From: Micromonospora echinofusca
GTDB taxonomy: Bacteria > Actinomycetota > Actinomycetes > Mycobacteriales > Micromonosporaceae
NCBI RefSeq assembly: GCF_900091445.1
Contig: NZ_LT607733.1
Coordinates: forward strand, 2,249,501-2,313,500
Reading direction: 5' to 3'
Length of the DNA: 64,000 bases
In this document: positions 54,220-63,339 of the stretch, piece by piece
Layout of the letters: the number at the start of each line of letters is the position of its first letter
How positions within the stretch are numbered: position 1 is the stretch's first letter
Position numbers and translations under genes: made by a program
Notes under the pieces: generated by a model
Database searches by the model: none
What the model was told of the DNA's origin: nothing
Seen by the model: the letters and a program-made list of their open reading frames with translations, nothing else

Positions 54220-54442
54220 CGGCCGGACCGGCGGCACCGCACGGCGGGAGAAGACGCCCGGCGGACCCGGGCCACATAGTGGAGGCACGTCGCCGGACGG
54301 GCGTACGACGGCCCCGTGCCGGACCGGATGAGTGAGTCATCCGTCCCGAGCGGCGAGCGGACATCCACCGGCAGCCTGCGACCACCGTGGCGGCTCGCGG
54401 TGCCGCGCACTCCTCGTCTGGCCCCTCAGGAAGGACAGAGAC

Positions 54443-55246
54443 GTGACCGCCTCCCCGAACGTGATAGCCGCCCTGACGGCGGACGGCGAAGAGTTCGACA
54501 GCCTCGTCGCCGGCCTCGACGCCGACGGCTGGGCGCTGCCGACGCCCGCCCCCGGCTGGACGATCAGCCACCAGGTGGCCCACCTCGCCGCCACGTTCCG
54601 CCTCGCCGGGCTCGCCGCCGGCGCCCCGGCCCGGTTCACCGCGATGCTCTCGCAGCTCGGCGCCGACTTCGACGCCAACGTGCAGCAGGCGTTGGCCGAA
54701 TTCCTGGCCGACCCGCCGGAGGTGCTGCTGACCCGGTGGCGGGCCGAGCGCGACAAGGCGATCGAGGCCCTCGCCGCCGTACCGCCGAAGCAGATGGTGC
54801 CCTGGCTGGTCAATCCGCTGCCGCCCGCGGTCCTCGCCAGCGCCGGGATGATGGAGCTGTTTGGGCACGGTCAGGACATCGCCGACACGCTGGGCGTGCG
54901 CCGCCAGGTCACCGACCGGATCCGCCACCTCGTCGCGTTCGCCGTGCGGGTCTGGGACTTCGGTTACCTGGCCCGGGGCCTGACGCCGCCGGACGAGGAG
55001 TTCCGCTTCGAGCTGACCGCCCCGTCCGGGGCCCGGTGGGACTTCGGGCCGCTCGACGCCGAGCAGCGGATCACCGGCCCGGCCCACGACTTCTGCCTGC
55101 TGGTCACGCGGCGCCGGCACCGCGACGACCTCCGCCTCACCGCCTCCGGCACGCTGGCCGACCACTGGCTGGACATCGCCCAGGCGTACCGGGGACCGGC
55201 CGGGGCCGGTCGTGCCCCCGGCCAGTTCGCCCTGGCCGGTCGCTGA
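54443..55246 (+). CDS. TIGR03084-type protein of the DinB/maleylpyruvate-isomerase superfamily
   Basis: A 267-residue protein with an N-terminal four-helix DinB-like domain; TPAPGWTISHQVAHLAATFR has the metal-binding His, and MMELFGHGQDIADTLG the later ones. The C-terminal half is a small alpha/beta domain (TAPSGARWDFGPLDAEQRIT, DLRLTASGTLADHWLDIAQA). The GTG at 54443 follows AGGAAGGA. Family members are often thiol-dependent (mycothiol) isomerases or transferases, but no activity can be assigned. It lies alone between the deiodinase-like gene and the GMC gene. Confidence 0.75.
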   Translation: MTASPNVIAALTADGEEFDSLVAGLDADGWALPTPAPGWTISHQVAHLAATFRLAGLAAGAPARFTAMLSQLGADFDANVQQALAEFLADPPEVLLTRWRAERDKAIEALAAVPPKQMVPWLVNPLPPAVLASAGMMELFGHGQDIADTLGVRRQVTDRIRHLVAFAVRVWDFGYLARGLTPPDEEFRFELTAPSGARWDFGPLDAEQRITGPAHDFCLLVTRRRHRDDLRLTASGTLADHWLDIAQAYRGPAGAGRAPGQFALAGR

Positions 55247-55513
55247 CCGCCTCCCGTCCCGGCAGTCCGCCAACGTCGCCCCGGCCGTCCCGGTCCGGGG
55301 CGACGACGGGTCCTCGACGACGCCCGCCGCAACGGCGACCGATCGTCGCCGCCGTTGCCGACGTGGCCGTCCCGCCGCCTCATTTTCGAATCGCCGACCG
55401 GGCCGGAACAAGGCAACTCGGTCGGACGGACGTCCCGCAGGAAAGCATTCTCGGAGGCGAACTCGGCGGCCCGTCGGCTCATCCTTGACCCAGCGCATTC
55501 TAAGGAGGAGTGA

Positions 55514-57091
55514 ATGTACGACTATGTCGTCGTCGGCGGAGGAACCGCCGGGTGTGTGCTCGCGGCGCGATTGAGCGAGAATCCGGAGGTGACGGTCTGC
55601 CTCATCGAGGCGGGGCCGGCGGACAACGCGCCGAACATTCACATTCCGGCCGCCTTCGGCAAGCTCTTCCGCACCCGCCTCGACTGGGACTACGACACGC
55701 ACGACGAGCCGTTCCTCGACCGCCGTCGCGTCTACCTCCCGCGCGGGCGGGTGCTCGGCGGCACCAGCTCGATCAACACGATGATCTACATCCGGGGGAA
55801 CCGGCTCGACTTCGACGGCTGGCGGCAGCCGGGCTGGAGCTTCGACGAGCTGCTGCCGTACTTCAAGCGCTCGGAGGACAACGAGCGGGGCGAGTCGACG
55901 TACCACGGGGTCGGCGGCCCCCTCGCCGTCTCCGAGGGCCGGGCGAAGAACCCGATGTCGAAGGCCTTCGTGGAGGCCGCGGCCGAGGCCGGGCACGCCG
56001 TCAACCCGGACTTCAACGGGGCCGAGCAGGACGGGTTCGGGTTCTTCCAGGTCACCCAGCGGGACGGCCGCCGCGCGAGCGCCGCCACCGCGTTCCTGCA
56101 CCCGGCGCTCGACCGGCCGAACCTGACGGTCGAGACGAACCTGCAGGTGCACCGGGTCCTGTTCGACCACGGGCGGGCCGTGGGGGTCGTCGGTCAGCGC
56201 CTGGACGACGAGATCACGGTCCGGGCGGAACGCGAGGTGATCCTCGCCGGCGGGGCCTACAACAGCCCGCACCTGCTGATGCACTCCGGCGTCGGTCCCG
56301 CCGACCTGCTGGCCGCGCTCGGCATGCCGGTCGTGCTCGACCAGCCCGCGGTGGGCCAGGGGCTCCAGGACCACGCCCTGGTGCCGCTGATCTTCACGCA
56401 CTCCCACCCGATCAGCCTGCTCGTCGCCGGCGCACCGGCCAACGTGGAGCAGTTCATGGCGGAGGGCACGGGACCGCTGACGTCCAACGGCCCGGAGTCC
56501 GGCGGGTTCGCCCGGACCCGGGACGACCTGCCGGCTCCCGACGTGGAGTACCTGGGAGCGCCCGTCATGTTCGCCGACAGCGGCCTCGGCACGCCGACCC
56601 ACCACGCCTTCTCGTACGGTCCGTCGATCCTCACCCCGCGTAGCCGGGGCTACGTGACCCTGGCCTCCGACGACCCGACGGCGAAGCCGAAGATCGTGCA
56701 CAACTACTTCGCGGACGAGGCCGACATGCGGGTCGCGATCGACGGTGTGCGCATCGGGTTGGAGATCTCGCGGCAGCCGGCCCTGAAGCCCTACACGGAG
56801 GCGGCGTACCAGCCGCCTGCGTCGGAGTCGGACGACGACCTGCGCACCTACGTCCGTCAGTACGCGCACTCCATCTACCACCCGGCCGGCACCTGTGCCA
56901 TGGGCACGGTCGTCGACGCCGACCTGCGGGTGCGCGGCGTGGAGGGGCTGCGGGTGGTCGACGCCTCGGTCATGCCGACGCTGATCCGCGGCAACCCGAA
57001 CGCCGCGGTGATGGCCATCGCCGAGAAGGCGGCAGACCTGATCAGCGGGGCCCCGCCGCTGCCCGTGAACACGGCCGCGCTCGCGGCCTGA
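55514..57091 (+). CDS. GMC-family FAD oxidoreductase (choline-dehydrogenase-like)
   Basis: A 525-residue flavoprotein. The FAD motif is DYVVVGGGTAGCVLAARLSE with VCLIEAG; RGRVLGGTSSINTMIYIRGN and ILAGGAYNSPHLLMHSGVG are the two GMC signatures. The catalytic histidine is in SIYHPAGTCAMG and the second active-site residue is the Asn of IRGNPNAAV. The ATG at 55514 has AAGGAGGAG. It lacks an export signal. A HsaA-like flavoprotein gene follows after 34 bases, so the two form an operon that would oxidise an alcohol and then hydroxylate or desaturate. The upstream 266 bases hold an AT-richer pocket near 55378-55395 but no clear promoter. Confidence 0.92.
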   Translation: MYDYVVVGGGTAGCVLAARLSENPEVTVCLIEAGPADNAPNIHIPAAFGKLFRTRLDWDYDTHDEPFLDRRRVYLPRGRVLGGTSSINTMIYIRGNRLDFDGWRQPGWSFDELLPYFKRSEDNERGESTYHGVGGPLAVSEGRAKNPMSKAFVEAAAEAGHAVNPDFNGAEQDGFGFFQVTQRDGRRASAATAFLHPALDRPNLTVETNLQVHRVLFDHGRAVGVVGQRLDDEITVRAEREVILAGGAYNSPHLLMHSGVGPADLLAALGMPVVLDQPAVGQGLQDHALVPLIFTHSHPISLLVAGAPANVEQFMAEGTGPLTSNGPESGGFARTRDDLPAPDVEYLGAPVMFADSGLGTPTHHAFSYGPSILTPRSRGYVTLASDDPTAKPKIVHNYFADEADMRVAIDGVRIGLEISRQPALKPYTEAAYQPPASESDDDLRTYVRQYAHSIYHPAGTCAMGTVVDADLRVRGVEGLRVVDASVMPTLIRGNPNAAVMAIAEKAADLISGAPPLPVNTAALAA

Positions 57092-57125
57092 CCGTAACGA
57101 CACGACTATCTCGAAGGAGGACCGG

Positions 57126-58310
57126 GTGGAGGTCACCCAAGCACCGTCCAGGACCGAACTGGTCAAGCGGGCCACCGATCTGGTGCCGCTGCTGCGAAAG
57201 CACGCCGGTTGGTCGGAGGAGAATCGGCGCCTGCACGACGAGGTGGTCGACGCGATGGCGGAGGCCGGCTTCTTCAAGATGCGGGTGCCCACCCGGTACG
57301 GCGGATACGAGTCCGACACCCGTACGCAGGCGGAGGTCACCGCAGAACTGGCCCGCGGTGACGGCTCGGTCGGCTGGACCATGTCGGTCTGGACGATCCC
57401 CGGCTGGATGGTGGGCATGTTCCCGGACGAGGTCCAGGACGAGGTCCACGCCACGCCCGACGTCCGGGTGTGCGGCACGCTGAGCCCGTCCGCGATGGCC
57501 ACCCCCAAGGAGGGCGGCCTGGTGGTCAACGGTCAGTGGGGCTTCATCAGCGGCGCCCAGCACAGCCACTGGCAGGAGATCATCGCCATGGCGCCGACTC
57601 CGGACGGCGCCGGGCTCTGGCCGGTGATGGCGCTGGTGCCGATGTCGGACCTGGAGATCGTCGACGACTGGTACACGGCCGGCATGCGCGGCTCGGGCAG
57701 CGTCACCACCGTCGCCCGGGACGTCTTCGTGCCCCAGGAGCGGGCGCTGCCGCTGCCGGCGGTCCTGCAGAACCAGTACGCCTCCGTCCTGAACGCCGAC
57801 CTGCCGATGTACCGCACGACGCTGCTCGGCGTGGCCGCCGCCTCCTCGGTCGGCACCGTGGTCGGGCTGGCCAGGGCGGCCCGGGAGGTCTTCTTCGAGC
57901 GGCTGCCTGGCCGGAAGATCACCTACACCGAGTACGACAGCCAGCGCGAGGCCCCGATCACCCATCTCCGGGTCGCCGAGGCCGTCATGAAGATCGACCA
58001 GGCGGAGTTCCACGCCCACCGGGTCACCGGGCTGGTCGACGACAAGGGCCTGTCCGGCGAGTCCCTGACCCTGGAGGAGCGGGCCCGTTCCCGGGCCGAC
58101 GTCGGCGCCGTCTGCCAGCTCGGCAAGGAGGCCGTGGACATCTTCAACATGGCCAGCGGCGGCTCGTCCATCTACAACAGCGTGCCGATCCAGCGCATCG
58201 CCCGCGACGTGCAGGTCGTCAACATGCACGCGCTGATGCTGCCGGAGACCAACTACGAGCTGTACGGCCGGGTCCTCTGCGGCCTGGAGCCCAACTCGCC
58301 GTACATCTGA
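57126..58310 (+). CDS. acyl-CoA-dehydrogenase-fold flavoprotein of the HsaA/DszC monooxygenase type
   Basis: A 394-residue protein starting at GTG 57126 after GAAGGAGGA. The N-terminal domain is acyl-CoA-dehydrogenase-like (HDEVVDAMAEAGFFKMRVPT, RYGGYE), and the C-terminal domain (SVGTVVGLARAAREVFFERL, MASGGSSIYNSVPIQRIARD) fits the Acyl-CoA_dh_2 group, which includes two-component flavin monooxygenases that hydroxylate phenols, sulfur compounds or amines. The Glu base of true acyl-CoA dehydrogenases is not evident. Such enzymes need a separate flavin reductase, which is not adjacent. It ends at a strong terminator. Confidence 0.83.
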   Translation: MEVTQAPSRTELVKRATDLVPLLRKHAGWSEENRRLHDEVVDAMAEAGFFKMRVPTRYGGYESDTRTQAEVTAELARGDGSVGWTMSVWTIPGWMVGMFPDEVQDEVHATPDVRVCGTLSPSAMATPKEGGLVVNGQWGFISGAQHSHWQEIIAMAPTPDGAGLWPVMALVPMSDLEIVDDWYTAGMRGSGSVTTVARDVFVPQERALPLPAVLQNQYASVLNADLPMYRTTLLGVAAASSVGTVVGLARAAREVFFERLPGRKITYTEYDSQREAPITHLRVAEAVMKIDQAEFHAHRVTGLVDDKGLSGESLTLEERARSRADVGAVCQLGKEAVDIFNMASGGSSIYNSVPIQRIARDVQVVNMHALMLPETNYELYGRVLCGLEPNSPYI

Positions 58311-58332
58311 CGCACGGGCCCGCCGGGTGCAT

Positions 58333-58374
58333 GGCGCGGGCGCGGCGGACGACGAGGTCCGCCGCGCCCGCGCC
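58333..58374. terminator. strong hairpin terminator after the HsaA-like gene
   Basis: An 18-bp perfect stem (GGCGCGGGCGCGGCGGAC at 58333-58350 with its complement at 58357-58374) and a 6-base loop, 23 bases past the stop codon. Confidence 0.75.
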
Positions 58375-58749
58375 GCTCGTGTCGGGTCCGCTGCGGTGCG
58401 CCCCCCGAACCCGTCGTCCGGGTCCGGCGGGCGCCCTTTGCGTGCGCCCCTGGAAGCGGTCGGAGAGGCGGCCGGAGACCGCGCCCGCGGCCCTCTTCCG
58501 GCTCAGCGACGACGGCTGGCCCGATCCGTGCGCGAAGCGGCGGGGATTCGCGTGACCGGGTGGGGCCGGCCGGTTTCGCGCGACGGCGGACCGGACCCCG
58601 GAAACGCCGTCCCGTGCGCCATTTCCGCCCCGACGATTCGTCGACCGCCGCGTCAGACAGCGCCACCGTGAAAGGGCGTGCTGCGCGACGTCGCGCGCTT
58701 GGGGACGGCCACGCCTCCCGCCCTGCGCGGGCTCGACCTCACGACGGGA
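58375..58749. other. intergenic stretch with no recognisable gene
   Basis: About 375 bases between the terminator of the GMC/HsaA-like operon and the terminator of the MFS operon. The open frames here are Arg/Pro/Gly-rich and have no family look. No promoter is expected, as both flanking operons end here. I see nothing in it. Confidence 0.5.
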
Positions 58750-58780
58750 AGAACCGTCGGGCTCCCGGCCCGACGGTTCT
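58750..58780. terminator. hairpin terminator after the MFS exporter gene
   Basis: A perfect 13-bp stem (AGAACCGTCGGGC at 58750-58762, complement at 58768-58780) with a 5-base loop, 43 bases past the minus-strand stop codon. Confidence 0.7.
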
Positions 58781-58823
58781 CCCTGACAGTTCCCGGCCGG
58801 CCGCGGCTCGCCGCGACCGGAGG

Positions 58824-60455
58824 TCATACCTGGTGAGATGGCGACCGTCGCAGCCGCAGCGCGAACAGGCCGCCGAGCAGCAGGACGCCCACCACCACGC
58901 CCAGCGCCGGCCGCACGGCCGGCAGGAAGGCGTCGGCGAAGGCGGCCTGCGCCACCTCCCGGTACCGGTCGGCGAGCTCCGGCGGGGTCCCGGCCGGCAC
59001 GACGAAACCGCCGGCCTGGCCGGCGCCCAGCTTGACGCCCTCGCCGGCGGCCACGCCGAATCCGTGCAGGAAGTCCGCCCGGGCCTCGGGAGGCAGCTGC
59101 GCCGCGCCCGCCCGGGCGGCCTCGGGCAGGGCGTCGGCCAGCCGGTGTTGCAGGACGGCGCCGACGACCGCCGCGCCGAGCGCCCCGCCGACCTGGCGCG
59201 CCGTGTTGAGCACGCCCGCGGCGGCGCCGGCCAGGTGGGCGGGGACGTGGCGCATGGCCTCGGTGGTGGTCGGCGCGATGGACGCCCCCATGCCGACGCC
59301 GACGGCGATCAGCGGCACGACGAACGTGCCGGCCGTGGAGTGCGGCGTGACCAGCAGCGCCATGCCCAGCACGCCGAGCGCGTACACGGTGAGCCCGCCG
59401 GCGAGCAGCCGCCGGCCGCCGAGGCGGTCGGTGAGCCGCCCGGCGACCGGCGCGACGGCGCTGAGCACCACCGTCCACGGCAGCGCGGCGAGTCCCGACT
59501 CCAGCGGGCTCATGCCGAGCAGCGCCTGCGTCTCGATGACGAAGACCAGCAGGAAGCCGTACAGCCCGAAGGAGCTGACGAGCGTGATCACCGTCGCCGG
59601 ACCGAAGTTGGCGAGGCGGAACAGCGCGGGCGGGACGAGCGGCTCCCGCTGCCGGCGCTCGCGCAGCGCGAACACCACCGCGCACACCGCCGTGGCGACC
59701 AGGATCGCCGGGATGCCGACGGGCCCGCGTACCGTGCCCCAGTCGTGCCGTTCGCCCTCGATGAGGGCGTACATGAGGCCCACCAGCGCGGCCGTGGCCA
59801 GGAGCACGCCGACCACGTCGAGGTGACGCGGCCGGCGGGTACGCAGGTCGGGCACGAGCCACCAGGCCAGGGCGACGCCCGCCGCGCTGAGTGGCACGTT
59901 GAGATAGAAGATCCACTCCCAGCCGAGCCGGGTGATCACGAGGCCGCCGAGGGTGGGGCCGCTGACGGCGGCCACGCCGGCGACGGCGGTGAAGATCCCG
60001 AAGGCGGCGCCCCGCCGCGAAGCCGGGAAGATGCCGGAGATCAGGACCAGCGCCTGCGGCAGCAGCGCGGCGGCGCCCACGCCCTGCACCACCCGCGCGG
60101 CGATGAGCTGCCCCGGTGACTGGGCGGCGCCGCAGAGCACCGAGGCCACCGCGAACACCGCCATGCCGGCCATGAAGACGGTACGCGGACCGAACAGGTC
60201 GCCGAGGCGCCCGGCGACGATCAGCAACGACGCCAACGCCAGCAGGTAGCCGTTGAGCACCCAGAGCATGCTGTCGATGCCGGTGTCGAGGGACCGCATC
60301 ATGTCCGGCACGGCCGTGTTGACGATGCTCGTGTCGAGCAGGATCAGGAAGTTGCCGAGGCACAGCACCAGCAGGGCCGCCCACGGGTTGCCGGGCCTCG
60401 CCCGCGGCGGCGTCACCGGGTCGACGGCCCGCCCCGGGTCACGCCTCGCCCGCAC
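58824..60455 (-). CDS. MFS exporter of the DHA2 type, 14 TM
   Basis: A 543-residue transporter. The GTG at 60455 has GGAGGAGG at good spacing and overlaps the end of the preceding gene by 17 bases. Helix 1 ends LLDTSIVNTAVPDMMRSL; the loop 2-3 motif is AGRLGDLFGPRTVF and motif C is AVAGVAAVSGPTLGGLVITR. About 14 hydrophobic segments are present, with a periplasmic loop before the last two. It is the terminal gene of the DUF5987-like/GMC/CMD-like run and could export that pathway's product or confer resistance. Confidence 0.92.
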   Translation of the reverse strand: MRARRDPGRAVDPVTPPRARPGNPWAALLVLCLGNFLILLDTSIVNTAVPDMMRSLDTGIDSMLWVLNGYLLALASLLIVAGRLGDLFGPRTVFMAGMAVFAVASVLCGAAQSPGQLIAARVVQGVGAAALLPQALVLISGIFPASRRGAAFGIFTAVAGVAAVSGPTLGGLVITRLGWEWIFYLNVPLSAAGVALAWWLVPDLRTRRPRHLDVVGVLLATAALVGLMYALIEGERHDWGTVRGPVGIPAILVATAVCAVVFALRERRQREPLVPPALFRLANFGPATVITLVSSFGLYGFLLVFVIETQALLGMSPLESGLAALPWTVVLSAVAPVAGRLTDRLGGRRLLAGGLTVYALGVLGMALLVTPHSTAGTFVVPLIAVGVGMGASIAPTTTEAMRHVPAHLAGAAAGVLNTARQVGGALGAAVVGAVLQHRLADALPEAARAGAAQLPPEARADFLHGFGVAAGEGVKLGAGQAGGFVVPAGTPPELADRYREVAQAAFADAFLPAVRPALGVVVGVLLLGGLFALRLRRSPSHQV

Positions 60456-61566
60456 GCGAGGCCTCCTCCCCGACGGCGGCGTCGGCGCCGGGCACGCCGG
60501 CCGGGGGCGGCCCGAGGCCGCCACCGTACAGCCGCGCCCCGATCCGGCGGGCCGCGGCCAGGCTCGCCCAGGCCGTGATCGCGAGCAGCGCGGCGTCGTC
60601 GGCGCCGCCGTCGCGACAGGCGGCGACGTCGGCGTCGGTGACCCGGTACGGCGCGAGCGCGGTCAGCAGCGCCAACCGGGCGGCGGGTCGCTCGGGCGGC
60701 GACAGCTCGGCGACCACGGCGTCGAACCACCGCCCGCCCGGCTCCGGGGGCGGCGGGTCGGCCACGCAGGCCAGGACCCGCCGCCGGACGTGCTCCGGCA
60801 GGGCGGCCGCGCCGGCGCGACGAACGGCCTGGCCGGCCCGGGCGAAGGCGGCGGCCACGTGCGGCTGCCCGAGGGCCCAGGCCAGGTCGGCCTCCGGCGG
60901 CGCGGGCGGCAGCAGCTCCAGGGAACGACCGGGGGGCCGGCCGGTGCGGGCCAGCGCCCCCATGATGCGGGCGGCCGTGCGCCGGAGGCCGGCGCGGACC
61001 CCGGCCGGCGTGGGCGGCAACGGGGAGTCCTGGAGGAAGACGCTCACCATCCGGTTCAGGTAGTGGAAGGCCACCGCCACGCCGATCAGTTCCGGTCCGT
61101 GCTCGGCGGGGAACGGCGGGGGCCGGCGGCGCGCGAGGTCGTCGTCCCCGCTGTGCCGGGCCCAGTCGGCCAGGGCCCGCAGCCGGGGGTCGCCGATCCC
61201 GCCGACCCCGGCCGTCAGCCACCCGCCCGCGTCGCCCAGCAGCCCCGCCGCCGTCGCGCCGTGCACCTCCACGCAGTACGGGCACCGGTTGCTCTCGGAG
61301 ACGGCGGCGGCGACCACCTCCTTCGCGTCGCGGCCGACCAGCCCCTCGGCGAGCAGCGTCTCGCGCAGCATCAGCCAGCACGCGCGCAGCACGTCGGGGG
61401 CGGGGGAGTGCAGCAGCACCGGGGGCGCGAGGACGCCGAAGTCGTCGGCCATCTGCCCGTAGACCCGCGCGACGGGCCCGTCGGCGGCGTCCGGGGCGAC
61501 CGGCGTCACGTGCCGGACGTGGGTCAGCATGGTGCGGCTCGTCACCCGAGCCAGTCGCCTGCCCAT
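60439..61566 (-). CDS. carboxymuconolactone-decarboxylase/AhpD-like protein
   Basis: A 375-residue protein. The N-terminal half has the AhpD-type redox motif: ESNRCPYCVEVHGATAAG, i.e. Glu..CxxC..His, within an all-helical fold. The C-terminal half is more divergent and looks like a second, cysteine-free copy. AhpD-like proteins act as peroxidase-linked thiol reductants, but many members of this size have unknown roles. The ATG is at 61566. It is downstream of the GMC gene across a 138-base gap holding a long inverted repeat, and overlaps the MFS gene by 17 bases. Confidence 0.8.
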   Translation of the reverse strand: MGRRLARVTSRTMLTHVRHVTPVAPDAADGPVARVYGQMADDFGVLAPPVLLHSPAPDVLRACWLMLRETLLAEGLVGRDAKEVVAAAVSESNRCPYCVEVHGATAAGLLGDAGGWLTAGVGGIGDPRLRALADWARHSGDDDLARRRPPPFPAEHGPELIGVAVAFHYLNRMVSVFLQDSPLPPTPAGVRAGLRRTAARIMGALARTGRPPGRSLELLPPAPPEADLAWALGQPHVAAAFARAGQAVRRAGAAALPEHVRRRVLACVADPPPPEPGGRWFDAVVAELSPPERPAARLALLTALAPYRVTDADVAACRDGGADDAALLAITAWASLAAARRIGARLYGGGLGPPPAGVPGADAAVGEEASRAGEA

Positions 61567-61632
61567 CGGTTTCCTTCCTGGTCGGGCGGGCCGGGGCCGG
61601 GGGCGGGGCGCGCCCCCGGCCCGTTCTGGACG

Positions 61633-61707
61633 TAGGGCGGGTGTCGAAGTCCCTGGCCGGCCTGCGGCGGACCCAGGCGGCGCCCGAGGACTTCGACACC
61701 CGCCCTA
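61633..61707. repeat. 20-bp perfect inverted repeat overlapping the GMC stop codon
   Basis: TAGGGCGGGTGTCGAAGTCC (61633-61652) and its exact complement (61688-61707) flank a 35-base loop. The second arm contains the minus-strand TAG stop of the GMC gene. It could be an intra-operon terminator/attenuator, an mRNA-stabilising hairpin or a small palindromic mobile element. Confidence 0.7.
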
Positions 61708-63339
61708 ACCGGGTACGACCTGGGGCACCGCGGTGACCGTCCCGTCGGGCAGCGAGCCGTGGTAGGTGACCGGCACGCCCCGCTCCTGCGCCGCCCGGAC
61801 GATGCCGGGCACGGCGCGTTCGGCCAGCGCGGCGATGGTGAGGGCCGGGTTGACGGTGAGCGCGCCCGGCACCGCCGAGCCGTCGGTGACGAAGATGCCG
61901 GGGTGCTGGCGCAGCTCGTGCCGGTCGTCGAGGGCCGACGTCGCCGGGTCGTCGCCGATCCGGCAGGACGACAGCGGGTGCACCGTGTACGCGCCGACCA
62001 CGTCGTTGGTCCACGGCATCACCCGGGCCAGCCCGTCGCGCTCCAGGATGTCCCGGGCGTCCGCGTCGGCGGCGGCCCAGCCCCGCAGCGTGTTGGCGGT
62101 GGGCCGGTAGCGCAACGGACCCCGGCCCAGCATCTGCTGGGAGATGCGGTCCGCGTTGCCGGTCGCCGGCGGCGGCCCGAAGACGCCCTCGTTGTCGTCC
62201 TCCGACATCGTGAACAGCGTCAGCCACGACTGCCAGCGGCGCAGCATGTCCTTCTTGGCCAGGCCGAACCAGCTCGGGCCCTGCGCGTCGGGCACCTGGG
62301 CGAGGATCGTGCCCAGCCCCAGCGGGAAGAAGAGCTGTTCCAGCGAGTACCGCTCGTACTCGGGCAGGTCCGGGTCGAGCCGGTCCCACGTCGCCACCGT
62401 CGGCCCGCGGCCGATCTGGTTGGCGTCGTAGCCCTTTCCGTCGGGGCGGCTGAGCCCGAGCACCTCCCGGACCCGGTCGTCGTCGAAGACGGCCGTGTTG
62501 AGCCGCTCCCCGTTGCCGGAGAAGTACCGACCGACGGCGGTGGGCATGGTGCCCAGGGTGGGCTCCGAGCGTTGCAGGATCACCGGGGTGGCCCCGGCCC
62601 CGGCGGCCACGATGACGATCTTGGCGTCGATCGTCCCGCTGTCGTGCAGGATCCGGTAGTCCTCCGCGTCGACGATGCGGTAGTGCACCCGGTACCCGCC
62701 GTCGTCGGTGCGGGAGAGGTGCTGCACCTCGTGCAGCGGCCGGATCTCGGCGCCGTGTGCCAGGGCCGCCGGCAGGTAGTTGAGCAGCAGGGAGCGCTTC
62801 GCGTCGAAGCGGCACCCGGCCATCATCCAGTTGCAGTTGGTGCACTTGTCGACGTCCACCGCCGACGGCACCGGGTTGGCCGTACGCCCGGCGTGCGCGC
62901 AGGCCGCCGCGAACAGGCCGCCGGCGTACGGCACCTTGTCCCAGCTCTGCATGGTCACCGGCAGCGACTCGCAGACCCGGTCGTACCAGGGGTCGAGCGT
63001 GGCGCGGGTGATGGCCGCCGGCCACATCCGGCGGCCGATGCTGCCCTGCCGCTCGAAGATGAACCGGGGCGCGCGCGGCATGGTGGCGAAGTAGACGACG
63101 CTGCCGCCGCCGACGCAGTTGCCGCCGAGCACGCTCATCCCGTCGCCCACGGTGAAGTCGAAGATCCGGGTGTACGACGAGCCGAGCTTGAAGTCGTGGT
63201 CGAACTCCTCGCTGGACAGCCACGGGCCCCGCTCCAGGACCACCACGCGCGCCCCGCCCGCGGCCAGGTGGTAGGCGGGGATCGCCCCGCCGAAGCCGCT
63301 GCCGATCACCACGACGTCGGTGCTTGCGTTACTGGTCAT
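61705..63339 (-). CDS. GMC-type FAD oxidoreductase (cholesterol-oxidase-like group)
   Basis: A 544-residue flavoprotein. The FAD motif is DVVVIGSGFGGAIPAYHLAA with VVVLERGPW. The DKCTNCNWMMAGC segment is a Cys-rich insertion found in the cholesterol-oxidase-like/GMC branch; the C-terminal VHPLSSCRIGDD carries the catalytic His, and VTDGSAVPGALTVNPALTIA the second active-site residue. The ATG at 63339 has GGGAG and overlaps the stop of the DUF5987-like gene by four bases, so the two are probably partner subunits. There is no signal peptide in this chain. Confidence 0.9.
   Translation of the reverse strand: MTSNASTDVVVIGSGFGGAIPAYHLAAGGARVVVLERGPWLSSEEFDHDFKLGSSYTRIFDFTVGDGMSVLGGNCVGGGSVVYFATMPRAPRFIFERQGSIGRRMWPAAITRATLDPWYDRVCESLPVTMQSWDKVPYAGGLFAAACAHAGRTANPVPSAVDVDKCTNCNWMMAGCRFDAKRSLLLNYLPAALAHGAEIRPLHEVQHLSRTDDGGYRVHYRIVDAEDYRILHDSGTIDAKIVIVAAGAGATPVILQRSEPTLGTMPTAVGRYFSGNGERLNTAVFDDDRVREVLGLSRPDGKGYDANQIGRGPTVATWDRLDPDLPEYERYSLEQLFFPLGLGTILAQVPDAQGPSWFGLAKKDMLRRWQSWLTLFTMSEDDNEGVFGPPPATGNADRISQQMLGRGPLRYRPTANTLRGWAAADADARDILERDGLARVMPWTNDVVGAYTVHPLSSCRIGDDPATSALDDRHELRQHPGIFVTDGSAVPGALTVNPALTIAALAERAVPGIVRAAQERGVPVTYHGSLPDGTVTAVPQVVPG

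Noticed and set aside
58560-60119. Plus-strand 519-codon frame opposite the MFS gene
   Set aside because: Composition (Arg/Glu/His/Gln-rich repeats) is that of an antisense shadow of membrane helices.
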